Source: Pomphorhynchus laevis (lineage: Eukaryota; Acanthocephala; Palaeacanthocephala; Echinorhynchida; Pomphorhynchidae). From it: 64,000 bases of DNA. Location of the stretch: the NCBI GenBank assembly GCA_012934845.2, contig WNNJ02003078.1:1-64000 (forward strand), in the 5' to 3' direction. Positions 22,901-32,518 of this stretch are shown one piece after another (the stretch's first letter is position 1; each line of letters begins with the position of its first letter). A program made the position numbers and the translations under genes. The notes under the pieces are model-generated. The model was not told the origin of the DNA. It worked only from the letters and a program-made list of their open reading frames with translations, and made no database searches.

Positions 22901-23347
22901 CTTAGGCGCGGATCGAGGCTCTGTATTGGCTTAAGTGGTATTGACTATTATGTACGTCTAAGTCGTATTGGGATGTTGTCGGTACGTGAGAGGTTCATAT
23001 CCTTGGAAATGCTATGTATATGGCATATGTCGAATGATGTGGTAGGTTATCCCACCGATGTAATCACTAGGCGGGTAGATCAGTTGCGGGGACATAGCAG
23101 AGTCTTGTATAAATTTAGATTTGGCAGATTACCAAAAGTGTATAGACTCTCAAGAAGAGGAATTAACATGTGGAATTCGTTGCCTGAGGAAGACCTGCAG
23201 ACCCCAGTTTGAGAACGTTTAAATCACGATGCAAACAAATGGATACATGAACAATGCCGCCATTCAACACTACCACTGGAATACCCTAATTAGCTACGTT
23301 GACTGACCATTTGCTTTTGTTTTATTTTTTTTGGACTCTGCCTGAAT

Positions 23348-23359
23348 AGCCTTTTGGCT
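23348..23359 (+). other. CR1 3'-terminal hairpin
   Basis: AGCC-TTTT-GGCT, then TTGGTATGTATTGG and (AAT)n. The stem is shared with copies b and d, with different loops. Confidence 0.65.
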
Positions 23360-23385
23360 TTGGTATGTATTGGAATAATAATAAT

Positions 23386-23560
23386 AATTTTGCCACAGTG
23401 GCAATCTACGCTCTAAGGTTTTCCGTATAATTAAAATTTTCTTAGACTTAATTTTTTGGAGAATTAATCGAGGGAAGACAGAAACTAGCTTAAACGCGGA
23501 TTCCTCATCATCTTGGCTGTAAGCAACTTTCGAATAAAAAAAAGTGAGTGAGTGTATCGA
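23386..23560 (-). mobile_element. CXC-RT copy M1, 5' piece beyond the CR1 insertion
   Basis: The minus strand reads RLILQKIKSKKILIIRKTLERRLPLWQN, the region just upstream of where 17290-19955 breaks off (CRYIELYEEAMYLQ). The two halves meet at the AATTTT duplication. The CXC N-terminus is lost at the palindromic junction near 23560-23640. Confidence 0.75.
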
Positions 23561-23593
23561 CAAACTGATGACTTGCTGCACTTGCTGACAACC

Positions 23594-23618
23594 ATCAGCA
23601 AGCTGATGACTTGCTGAT
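23594..23618. repeat. Fold-back palindrome with direct repeat
   Basis: ATCAGCAAG-CTGATGA-CTTGCTGAT. The word CTGATGACTTGCTG also occurs ~37 bases earlier. It sits at the junction between CXC-RT copies M1 and M2. Confidence 0.85.
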
Positions 23619-23639
23619 ACTGGCTGTTGTATTTTTTTA

Positions 23640-26461
23640 AAGAGAGAAAAATTTATTTATAAAACTAAAACAAATAAAGTTAGATCGATAATTAGCTGCT
23701 CTCGTCAGCCTCACTGATGGCTACAACGTTGTTTCGGGTTTTGTTAACGGATCCTGGTTTTGTTCTTGCGCTTCGAAGACACGCGCTGGCTGAACGGGAG
23801 ATCCCAAAGGCGACACGGCGCTTAATGCGTGACACGATGTGCGCGTACGATTCATTTCCTCGGCGAGCCTTAACTGCAGCAATTTTCTGGAATAACCCAT
23901 TCGCCTCCTTTCCCATGCCACCGGATGATGAAAAATGAGTGGAATAAATTTGCCCTTTTCAACAGTCTCGATTCTTTCCCAATATTTTGAATTCTTTCTG
24001 GACGAGTTATATTCGAATGCGGAGTCAACAGATTTGGAAACGGTCGATTGAGCAAAAATGCTAAATAGATTGACGTCAAAAAACGTCCGCTCGAATCTCT
24101 CATTTCCCAATCCTCGACATGATATGTCCAGTCGAGCACCCAGGTCACGACTGGTCGCGTTGTTTTCAAAATTCAAAGTATCTGGGACAGGTTGCAGTCT
24201 AGGTTCAGTCTCAACGTCACGACTAACTGACGTTAACTCCTTTACAATTATGTCGCGAACCGCATCGTGCCTTATTGATGGCAGACCACCTTTGCGACAA
24301 GATAGTCCATGGCTCAAGGTCATTAAGTCACCACATGGACATATGGAACCAATCAAATCCCGCGGGGTTTGACCATAGCGTGCGGATAGGGCATCCGTAA
24401 ACTCTTTCGCTGACAGATGAAAGTGCTCACTTTTCAATGGAAGGGCACTCAGCCATGATGACGCACCATTTCTCTGGGCATGTTTTATTGCAGTCCGCAC
24501 AGTCGTGTCCATTTTTTGAATCGTATCTGACAAACGACAGTTTAGTGAAGTTATGCGACCCGTTGCCAAACATTGAACCAGTTTCGATTGAGAGTTTCGT
24601 AAAGCTTGTCCTGTAATTCCAGACTCGTATGTATGGCTGATTGCTAGCGAAAAATCATAATCTAGTGAGGATGTAACTGCAGGGTCATGTACTCCCAGTC
24701 CGCCTAAACTTAATGGAGATGTCAAAATAGTATCCCATCCATTTTCGGTTGGCAACCCTGTCATTTTTGGCAAGAGTTTATCCCTTAACAGACCAGAAAC
24801 AATTTTCAACTGATCGGTGTTGCAATCTATCGTTCTTGTTATGTATGTCCACTTCGATTGGATTGCTTTTGTAAGGCCTATGTATGCAACATGAGGGTCA
24901 ACATTTGCTACTTCAGCCAAGCTTTCGAGAAGACTGACCCAACCATCGACGCATTGGCTGACTTTCATTGCTTCATATTGTGGTGTACCAATAGCGGAGC
25001 CTAGTACTGATATTCCATATATACTGATCTCTATATCGGGCGAAGGGTGTTGGTCGATTTCGAGGCTTCGATGTGAAAGCAGTTTTGATTTGCTTGGATT
25101 CACTATATAGCCATACTTTGGACCTTCCCTCATTAAAACATCGCTCACTTTCTTGATATTCGGTAGGTCTCCGACAAAATTAGCGTCATCGGCATACCAC
25201 ACCTAATAAACGTTAGGAACGCGTTGGTGAATTTTGTCTATTAGCGGTAGTGGAGCCAGAGAAAAACATGGCATTGCGAAGGGGTCGCCTTGAGTAAAAC
25301 CCTCCTCAGATAGCAAAGTATCGGTTCCGACAGCCAACATTGAAGGATTTTGATATAAGTTATGCAATATACAGGATAATGACGGGCATATGAATTTGAG
25401 ATTATGGAGAGCTGCTTTTCTGTTTATTTTGTTGAACGCATTAGTCGCATCGATTGAAAGGAGACACGAATCGGGGTTTTTTTGTACAAAGATCGAAGCT
25501 TGTGGACGGCATGCTCAACATCACATCTTTGACTTGCAGCTGTTTGAACATTTCCTGCGACATCCTGTATGTCATCTCTTACAAGGGTGAGGATGGCCTT
25601 TGAGATTATTCGTCGAGATGTGTCCGAAATGCCTATTGGACGGATACCACCATTGCTCTTTTTCAATGCGATCAGTCTGCAGCTCGTAAACGCTTCTAAG
25701 ATTTTTGGCGGGATCGGCTCGGTTGCAATCCAAATTGCAAAACTTGCCAGCGACTGTGATAACATTTGAGATTGAACTCCGAAATGGGTTAGCATATGTT
25801 GCCAGGCAGTGGAATCAAGACCTGACGGACCTGCACCGCCTTTGGTTCGCCAGCACGCAGAAAGGATACTATTCTCGTCAATGGCGTAAAAGCGGCTGGC
25901 GTGATGCTCTTTGGAGTTTGGATGCATCGATGTGAGCAACACTTCGTTTGGCGGAATTTGCGCTGAGGGATGAAGGTACTGAAGTCTCGATAGAACTGAT
26001 CTTCCATTTACGATTTCATCAGGGCGTAACACGGCTGATAATGCTTTTTGTTCTAAAACAGAAGTGGAAGCTGTCACCTTTCCTGATGTTAGAAGTTGCT
26101 GGTAGCGACGTATCCAATCTTTGCAATTTTGTGTTCGTTTGCTTGCTAGGTGGCGCTGATAGTAGTGAGCCTCCTTGTACAGAACTCCATATTCCTCCTC
26201 ACACCAGCTTTTCAGACGTCTCTCCAGGACTTTTCGGATGGAGGAAACCCTAGCGGTCGGAATACGTTGTAAGATAAGCTGGGACAATACGACTGCCTTT
26301 TTTAGATAAGATATGTCATGATCACGTTCGTGAATTGCTTTTGAATACAACGATGCGAGGGTAGCAACAAAACGATGACTAGCTGAGCATACAGGGAGGA
26401 TAAAAAGATGCAGTGCCCAGTGGGAGACATTATAGTAGATCTCATCAATGATCAATGTCAT
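23640..26461 (-). mobile_element. CXC-RT LINE, minus copy M2
   Basis: Minus strand, 5'-truncated (no CXC domain). 25424-26461 encodes the pre-RT region with LILQRIPTARVSSIRKVLERRL, GGAGPSGLDSTAWQHML and SCRLIALKKSNGGIRPIGISD. A slip near 25480 and one TAG just before VWYADDANF (~25204) interrupt the palm. 23721-25202 encodes YADD to the C-terminus: SLGGLGVHDP, CPCGDLMTLSHGLSCRKGG, RHDAVRDII, GARLDISCRGLGNERFERTFFDV and RIETVEKGKFIPLIF, with a slip near 23910. The tail is a weak T-run on the plus strand near 23630. It lacks the GGCCCATTTG motif seen in other copies. Confidence 0.85.
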
Positions 26462-26607
26462 TTGATTTGGGGCATGTGCACTTTCGTGGAAATGATACTA
26501 ATAATAAATCTAGTAGCTGATTTATAAATATCTTAAACAAGGGTCCTAAGACTGATCTCTGTGGTACTCCTGAGGTTATAGGACGAAACGACGATAGACA
26601 TTTTGAC

Positions 26608-26701
26608 CTACACGAACTGCAAAGGATACATCTTTAAGAAAATCTTGAATCCTGCTACACGAACTGCAAAGGATATATCTTTAAGAAAATCTTGAATCCA
26701 G
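26608..26701. repeat. 47-bp tandem duplication in CR1 RT
   Basis: Two units (26608-26654, 26655-26701) differing at two or three bases. They double the DFLKD.SFAVR coding part and shift the frame. The copy at 38946-41312 has a single unit. Confidence 0.9.
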
Positions 26702-27002
26702 CTTATAATGGAGCGATTGACTTTATAAGACTCAAGGGTGGAAATTAGCATTTTGTGGGGCACCCTATCAAAAGCCCGACTAAAGTCAAGAAATATTACG
26801 TCGATACAGTACCCGTTAGCAACATGTCCAACCCAATCTTCACGAGCATGTAATAAGTTTGTAAGACATGAACGCCGAGGGCGAAATCCATGCTGTGCAT
26901 TATTGAGAATTCTTAGCGAACTCAAATGATCATATATGCGTTTGTTTAGTATGCGCTCAATCACTTTGCATACAATACTAGTTAGACTTAGACTTATTGC
27001 CC

Positions 27003-27330
27003 TATAATAATACAAATTTATTTAATGTGGCAAATGCGTACAAGCTGTACGCTTACAAGTCCACAAACAAAAATGAAAAAGTCAAGCAGATAAATTGTTA
27101 AAATGGGATCGGATTTGTCGTTTGAAGCATTGCAGGGAAGTTGATTAGCGTATATGAATAGGCAGATGATTCCACGATAGAGGAGCAGCCACCAGGAAGG
27201 AGCGGAGTTCAAAGGAGGTAGAGTAGTTTGGGACATGTAAAAGAAGGGAATTACAGGAACGCAAGAATCAGTAAACAGGACGAGAATTATCAAGAAAAGG
27301 AAGGTTGAACGCAAGGAAGGTATTCGGATC
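27003..27330 (-). mobile_element. L2-like LINE, short 3' copy
   Basis: Contains the 3' hairpin (27036-27052), 3' UTR and the last ~70 codons of RT (27018-27332). It is inserted in CR1 subfamily c: CR1 sequence stops at GCCCTATA and resumes at ATTCGGATCAT. Near-identical to the 3' end at 31975. Confidence 0.85.
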
Positions 27331-27679
27331 ATTTTTTTTCACCATTTTTATAAATTGGTACTACAATCGCTTTTTTCCAGTCAGCAGGTAACTTCGAAAT
27401 GCGCAAGCTCAGCTCAAATATGGAGGCTAATGGCTCAGCCAGAACAGGAGCAAGTAACTTAAGAAGTTGGGGGTGAATATCATCGGGGCCTGCCGCTGAT
27501 GATCTAGATAACCTAGCCAATTCAACAAAAACCTCATGTGCTGTTATCGTTAAAAGTGGAGAACCAATTTCTACCTGTTGTGATGCTGGATCTCCACATA
27601 TGCTAGAGAAAGGATCTGGTGTCAGCTCAAAAGCGGATGCAAACAATTCTGCCATGCTGTCTGGCGATGTCACTCATTT

Positions 27680-28440
27680 AATTGTGAATGGTCCATGATC
27701 CATTAATAAAATAATTTATAATCAATGACATTCTTTAAATAAACACACAAATCTGATTAAGCAATTTGATCCGATTAAGATACAGTTTAAACTAGTTTTG
27801 AGCGTTTCGATGTAAATAGTATGAAATAAATAGCGTAGTCTAGTTACCGGTTCTGCGCTAGTAGGACAGCATAGTAAACTAATTATTATATTCTTTGTAT
27901 ATAAAGATAAAGAGGAATATTTTTTTTAATTAAAAAATATATATTTAAAGAATATATTTTTTAACGTAAAAAAATTTTGATTATTAAAGTTCTTACAATT
28001 AAATCAGCTAACTGAGTCTACGTATTGTTATATAATTATAAAATAAACAAAACATAATAATGCTAAATCAAAATTTAATAATTAAATAATAAAATTAATA
28101 ATTGTTTTTAGATTTTCTATAATTTTAATCAAGTTAAAAAATAAAAATAAAAAATAAAATTTAAAATAAACGTCATTTTTATGAATTGACTAATAAATAA
28201 CAGGCGTTGTATCAGAATAAGAATTAGAGGTCATCAGGAGGAACTGCTATGCTATCAGGTTTCGGCCCCTAACTCCTCTACCCAACATAGCAGCGGGGCC
28301 AAATACATGCTAATGATGTATTTCCTCTGAAATAACTATCTAGTATCTTATTCTAATGCAAAGTATATTATTTATTATTCATCCATAAAAATTTGCCACT
28401 TAAGAGTTTAAATTTATTCTTTATATTATTTATTCTTTAT
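27680..28440. other. AT-rich stretch with a structured GC island
   Basis: No coding frame recognised. 27979-28000 has a leader-like GATTATTAAAGTTCTTACAA, marking a possible 5' end of CR1 copy b. 28205-28365 is locally GC-richer and can fold: outer arms AGAATAAGA / TCTTATTCT, inner arms TGCTATG / CATAGCA and GGCCCC / GGGGCC. Confidence 0.5.
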
Positions 28441-28621
28441 ATATAAAATAACATACACACAGCTGGTATGCTCTATACAGCGAATCTACAAAATTGAAAA
28501 GAATTACTTACTAAAAGAACTACTTACAAATCTTAAACACACAATCGACTTTCCAGCAGTCATCCCGAGATACAAGGGCTCTGACTAGTGCGCATATCAT
28601 ATTTGTGATTTTTCTTCACAA

Positions 28622-29716
28622 ATGGTAAAAAAAGGTCAAAATAAAAACGATACTTATAGGAATAAGCGGACTAAGGCTGATAGCAAACATGATGCATCAC
28701 ATATCACTGGTAGCGAAGAGGAATACGGTAGTCTGCAGGTGGCTTGTGATGTTCCCGGCTGCAGTGTTTGGACGACAGTTTCTCTGTTAACTTCGTTGCG
28801 TAACAGCTACACTATCAAGAAATATATATGTGGATTTTGCTGTGCGTCTAGGTTCATGCAAATGGGATGCGTTAGTGGACATGCAAATATATCACATGTT
28901 GGTGTTCACGGTGATGAACACACTATGGAAGTATGTGAATTTGATGTGGATGATTCCGTTCACGAATCGCAGCATTTCAAGGAAATAACTAACTTACCCG
29001 TTGATCTTGAATCTGGTATCGCATCTTCAAATGTAACCTGTGATAGAACGGTAAGTCCTAGAAACAACGTTCGTATATTGCGAAAAACAAAATCGGCATT
29101 GGAAGAACGGTTGATTGAAAACAGCATCACGGCAAGCTCAGTGCGTGTACATGAGAATTCACTTAAGCTCAATGAACCTACTGATAATCTTTCACAGGAC
29201 GAGTTACCCAGTTCTGTGTCTTCTAAGTTCAAAAGTTCTCACAGAGTGTATAAGAAAAATCGAAGCGCTTCAAGGGACAGGTGCATTCTTTTCGCCAATC
29301 TATCTGAATCAAATTCTTCTGTGTCACAGGAGCGAGTAAACGATGATGTTAGTGCGATAAGAGGAGTTCTGAATAAAATATTCCATGCTAACGATAAAGA
29401 TATAGCTAAGGAGATTGTGGTTAGAAGTTTGTTCCGGCTGGGAAGGCGAACAAACAGTTCAAACATACCGCGATTGTTAAAGGTTGTGGTAGATTCGTCA
29501 ACTCATGCAAATTATATATTTAGTCGGGCTCATCGTCTCGAAAAAAACTCAATACGTATTTTGAGAGATCTATCTTTTGACGATCGTTCAAAACTGAAAA
29601 ATGCGAGGAACGAGCTTCACAAGCGTTTACTATTAGGCGAGAAAGATCTATGCATTAGAAATTTTCGAGTTGTTCGTCGAAAGCCATTTGTCCGTTGGAA
29701 ACCATTAGAACTGTAG
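28622..29716 (+). CDS. CR1-type ORF1 protein (copy b)
   Basis: 364 codons, ATG-initiated, intact. Residues ~40-78 carry a Cys cluster (VACDVPGCSVWTTV ... KYICGFCCAS), a Ser/Thr-rich middle, and from ~217 a conserved C-terminal block: RDRCILFANLSESNSS, RVNDDVSAIRGVLNKI, RSLFRLGRR, PRLLKVVVDSS, ILRDLSFDDRSKLKNAR and CIRNFRVVRRKP. The C-terminal block occurs in all ORF1s of this window and is probably the nucleic-acid-binding core of the RNP protein (inference). The stop lies 20 bases inside the start of the ORF2 frame. Confidence 0.82.
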   Translation: MVKKGQNKNDTYRNKRTKADSKHDASHITGSEEEYGSLQVACDVPGCSVWTTVSLLTSLRNSYTIKKYICGFCCASRFMQMGCVSGHANISHVGVHGDEHTMEVCEFDVDDSVHESQHFKEITNLPVDLESGIASSNVTCDRTVSPRNNVRILRKTKSALEERLIENSITASSVRVHENSLKLNEPTDNLSQDELPSSVSSKFKSSHRVYKKNRSASRDRCILFANLSESNSSVSQERVNDDVSAIRGVLNKIFHANDKDIAKEIVVRSLFRLGRRTNSSNIPRLLKVVVDSSTHANYIFSRAHRLEKNSIRILRDLSFDDRSKLKNARNELHKRLLLGEKDLCIRNFRVVRRKPFVRWKPLEL

Positions 29717-31965
29717 ATAGATCGGTATCCTCTAGCATGTGTGGATCTTTGATTACCGTACTAGCAACAGCTAGTCCATGTCGAGATGTTTCGTCTTCCA
29801 TTAAAATTGCATTTACAAATGCACGTAGCGCAGTTAATAAGTTGGATGAGATTAGGTATTGGATACGTTGTCATGATGTCAATGTCTTTGGAGTTTGTGA
29901 AAGTTGGTTTTATCCTGACATATCTGATGATATGGTTCACATACCTGAATTCGCTCTTTATAGATCTGATCGAGCCCATGGACGCGGTGGTGGAGTTGCC
30001 TTCTATGTGCATGTGAGTTTGATTGTTAGTTCAGCCGTAAAATTCATTGATGATTCATGCTCTGCCGAGGCTCTACAGTTGAGTATTACGCAATCTGGGA
30101 GTGCTATTATTACTTTATGTATAGTATATCGTGCTCCGGGCGCAATATCGTTCGCTCTTATTGATTTCCTTAAGAATATACCCAAGTGCCATAAATTTTT
30201 TATCTTTGGTGATTTTAACATGCATTCATACAATTCCGCCCTCTCCAGTATTGCAACTTATGATAAATATACTATGTCGTTATGTAATTTATTGTATGAT
30301 GAAATGTTGCTTATTCAACATGTTCATTTTGATACTCGTTTCTCCGCAGAATCATCCTCGAAGATTGACCTGCTGTTTACTAGACTTGAATATGATATTT
30401 CTTCAATTGACAAAGAACCCCCAATTAGTTCAAGCGATCATGTGGTGGTCAAGTTTCTGATTCCTACTAATTCGACCGGATCAGACAGTGTAGAGATTGT
30501 TGAGAAGCGAGTACGGAAAGTTATCCCAGATAATGAGATAATTGAATATGCTAAAAGGATTTCTTTTGTAAGTAATGATGGTGATGTGGAGAGCATGTGG
30601 CAGTCTATCAAAAGTGGGGTAATTCAAGTCCTAGACGAATTTGCTCCCATGCGTGTATTTTCCAAGCGTAAGAGGTCTGATAAACCTCCGTGGTTTGATA
30701 GCGAACTAAAGCGTTGTATAAGGTTGAGAAATAAGGCGTGGAGTCTCTGTAGTAAGAGTGATGCTTTATATAGTGAGTACAAACTAATACGCAATAAATG
30801 CAATCGCTTAAAATCAAAAAAGAGATACTTGTACGAGAATGATGTTGCTATGTCTTTAGGACACACACCCAAGCGATTTTGGAATTATGTTTGTCGATCA
30901 AGAGTATCTAATTCTAGTGTCCGAAGCATTCATATCGGAAACGAATTAGTTGAAGCCCCTTTGAAAATTTCTGAGGCGTTCGCTGATGTGTTTGCACTAT
31001 CGTTAAGTAGGGATGATGCTTATAAAGTCAATATTTGTAATGGTTCATCAATCTGTCAGAGTCCATATATAATTATCACGATGGAGGAAGTTAAGATAGA
31101 GCTATCAAGGTTAGCTAAATGCGTGTCAGCTGGTCCTGACGATATCCCCACTTATATCCTTAAGCTCTTGAAATGTATCCTGTCATATCCGCTTTCCAAA
31201 TTATTCAACGTTTCTCTCAATACGTCGATAATTCCAAATGATTGGAAATCGGCGATTGTGGTACCACTTCCGAAAACAAAAAATGCTTGCGATGTTAGTG
31301 ATTTTAGGCCCATAAGTTTAACATCTACTGTAAGTAAGGTACTTGAGAGAATTGTTCACAAAAGATTAATAAATGTATTGGGTTCAATAAACTATTTGAG
31401 CGACTCTCAACACGGTTTTCGGCATGGCCGCTCATGTCTAACGAATACTTTATGTGCTCGTGAACAATGGGCTGACGCAATTTCATGTGGATTGGTTGTC
31501 GATGTCGTCTATTTGGATTTCTCCAAGGCATTTGATCGCGTTCCACATGCTGAATTAATAAGTATTCTCGAATCTATTGGTGTAGATTACTATCTGACTC
31601 GTTGGATTGAGAACTTCTTGAGTGGTCGACAATTTTGTGTAAGAGTAGGTAATGCTTTTTCATCTAAACGCAGTGTTATACGTGGTGTACCTCAAGGAAC
31701 GGTTCTCGGGCCATTATTATTTTGCATTTTTATCAACGAGTTGTTGAGATCGCTTAATGTACCACACTTAGCCTATGCTGACGATTTGAAGTTATGGAAT
31801 GTGATCTCGACTGAACGAGACTGTTTGTCATTGCAGCGTGACCTGGATTTAGTGTATGAATGGAGTCTTACTACAGGAGTATCATTAAACCTGGAAAAGT
31901 GTAAGAATATGAGATTGGGTCGTGGACGCAAAGGATGTCATACCTACTTCATTGGTGTAAAATAA
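29695..31965 (+). CDS. CR1-type ORF2: endonuclease and RT, copy b (C-terminus displaced)
   Basis: 756 codons; 29695 is a TTG inside the end of ORF1, so the true start is uncertain (re-initiation or an internal start is possible). APE endonuclease: IKIAFTNARSAVNKLDEI (~residue 37), CESWFYPDISDD, RSDRAHGRGGGVAFYV, FGDFNMHS and SSDHVVV. RT: SAIVVPLPKTKNACDVSDFRPISLTSTVSKVLERI, HGFRHGRSCLTN, VYLDFSKAFDRVPHAEL, GVPQGTVLGPLLFCIFINE and LAYADDLKLW. The frame is lost just before the L2-like insertion; the remainder is at 36463-37095. Enzymatic residues of both domains appear present. Confidence 0.85.
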   Translation: METIRTVDRSVSSSMCGSLITVLATASPCRDVSSSIKIAFTNARSAVNKLDEIRYWIRCHDVNVFGVCESWFYPDISDDMVHIPEFALYRSDRAHGRGGGVAFYVHVSLIVSSAVKFIDDSCSAEALQLSITQSGSAIITLCIVYRAPGAISFALIDFLKNIPKCHKFFIFGDFNMHSYNSALSSIATYDKYTMSLCNLLYDEMLLIQHVHFDTRFSAESSSKIDLLFTRLEYDISSIDKEPPISSSDHVVVKFLIPTNSTGSDSVEIVEKRVRKVIPDNEIIEYAKRISFVSNDGDVESMWQSIKSGVIQVLDEFAPMRVFSKRKRSDKPPWFDSELKRCIRLRNKAWSLCSKSDALYSEYKLIRNKCNRLKSKKRYLYENDVAMSLGHTPKRFWNYVCRSRVSNSSVRSIHIGNELVEAPLKISEAFADVFALSLSRDDAYKVNICNGSSICQSPYIIITMEEVKIELSRLAKCVSAGPDDIPTYILKLLKCILSYPLSKLFNVSLNTSIIPNDWKSAIVVPLPKTKNACDVSDFRPISLTSTVSKVLERIVHKRLINVLGSINYLSDSQHGFRHGRSCLTNTLCAREQWADAISCGLVVDVVYLDFSKAFDRVPHAELISILESIGVDYYLTRWIENFLSGRQFCVRVGNAFSSKRSVIRGVPQGTVLGPLLFCIFINELLRSLNVPHLAYADDLKLWNVISTERDCLSLQRDLDLVYEWSLTTGVSLNLEKCKNMRLGRGRKGCHTYFIGVK

Positions 31966-32438
31966 CTTGAGATAATAATAATAATACAAATTTATTTAAT
32001 GTGGCAAATGCGTACAAGCTGTACGCTTACAAGTCCACAAACAAAATGAGAAAGTCAAGCAGTTAAATTGTTCAGATGGGATCGGATTTGTCGTTTGAAG
32101 CACTGCAGTTGATTGGCGTATATTATTATTATTATTATTGTAATAATATTTGACTAGCTAAAATTGTCTTGATTGTTAAATACTTACAATAAATAAGATA
32201 CATTTCTGATAAACAAACAATCAATGTGCACCGTTCTGATAACAGAGCTAGCGAAGCGAGCGTAAGGGGCAAGGAAATATAAAGGATCGTACGCCCAGGG
32301 TACTTCCCGGGGTACACACTCGCACGAAAACTAACAGTTTAACAAACCATCCCAGGGTATAAGGGCTCTGGTTTCTCTACAAAGGGAAGTGTGTATCTAC
32401 TGCCCATTCCCGAGAAACTTCGTCTATACAAACGCGAT

Positions 32439-32466
32439 CATCCCGGGATACAGGGGCTCTGTCTAG
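32439..32466 (+). promoter_or_regulatory. 5' module shared with CR1 copy b
   Basis: CATCCCGGGATACAGGGGCT followed by CTGTCTAG. It matches 28561-28588 in CR1 copy b at 25 of 28 positions, and 32348-32371 is a related unit in this element. Function unknown; possibly a promoter or translation element. Confidence 0.55.
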
Positions 32467-32518
32467 CAGACGGAATATCAACGAGTCCGCCGCAACAATC
32501 AGAGATAATACAATCGGC

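Larger units (their letters stand above)
19956..23385 (+). mobile_element. CR1-type LINE copy a, inserted in CXC-RT copy M1
   Basis: Flanked by the 6-bp duplication AATTTT (19950-19955 and 23386-23391). The 5' region (19956-20344) has no ORF1, only leader-like repeats. ORF2 covers the APE endonuclease (20345-20929: VGYSNVRSLLAQ, CITETWLHSDISDD, RSDRSCGKRGGGVAAYV; then DFNIPQIDW and IGNSDHCVLSM), RT (20853-22361: PIPKKHPASFCADFRPISLTSVFCKLLERI, VFLDFSKAFDRVPHDG; 22328-23212: VPQGSVLGPLLFIIFIND, FADDLKIW) and a C-terminal domain ending NMWNSLPEE. There are two frame slips, near 20885 and at the G-run near 22340. The 3' end has hairpin 23348-23359 and an (AAT)n tail. Confidence 0.88.
26490..27675 (-). 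mobile_element. CR1-type LINE fragment (subfamily c), split by an L2-like insertion
   Basis: 27329-27673 encodes MAELFASAFELTPDPFSSICGD and RSSAAGPDDIHPQLLKLLAPVL up to PIYKNGEK; 26608-27015 continues RAISLSLTSIVCKVIERILN, HGFRPRRSCLTNLLHAREDWV and DVIFLDFSRAFDRVPHKM. Between them lies the L2-like tail at 27003-27330. The same subfamily, less damaged, is at 38946-41312. It ends abruptly near 26490 in the region coding NQLLDLI. Confidence 0.85.
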
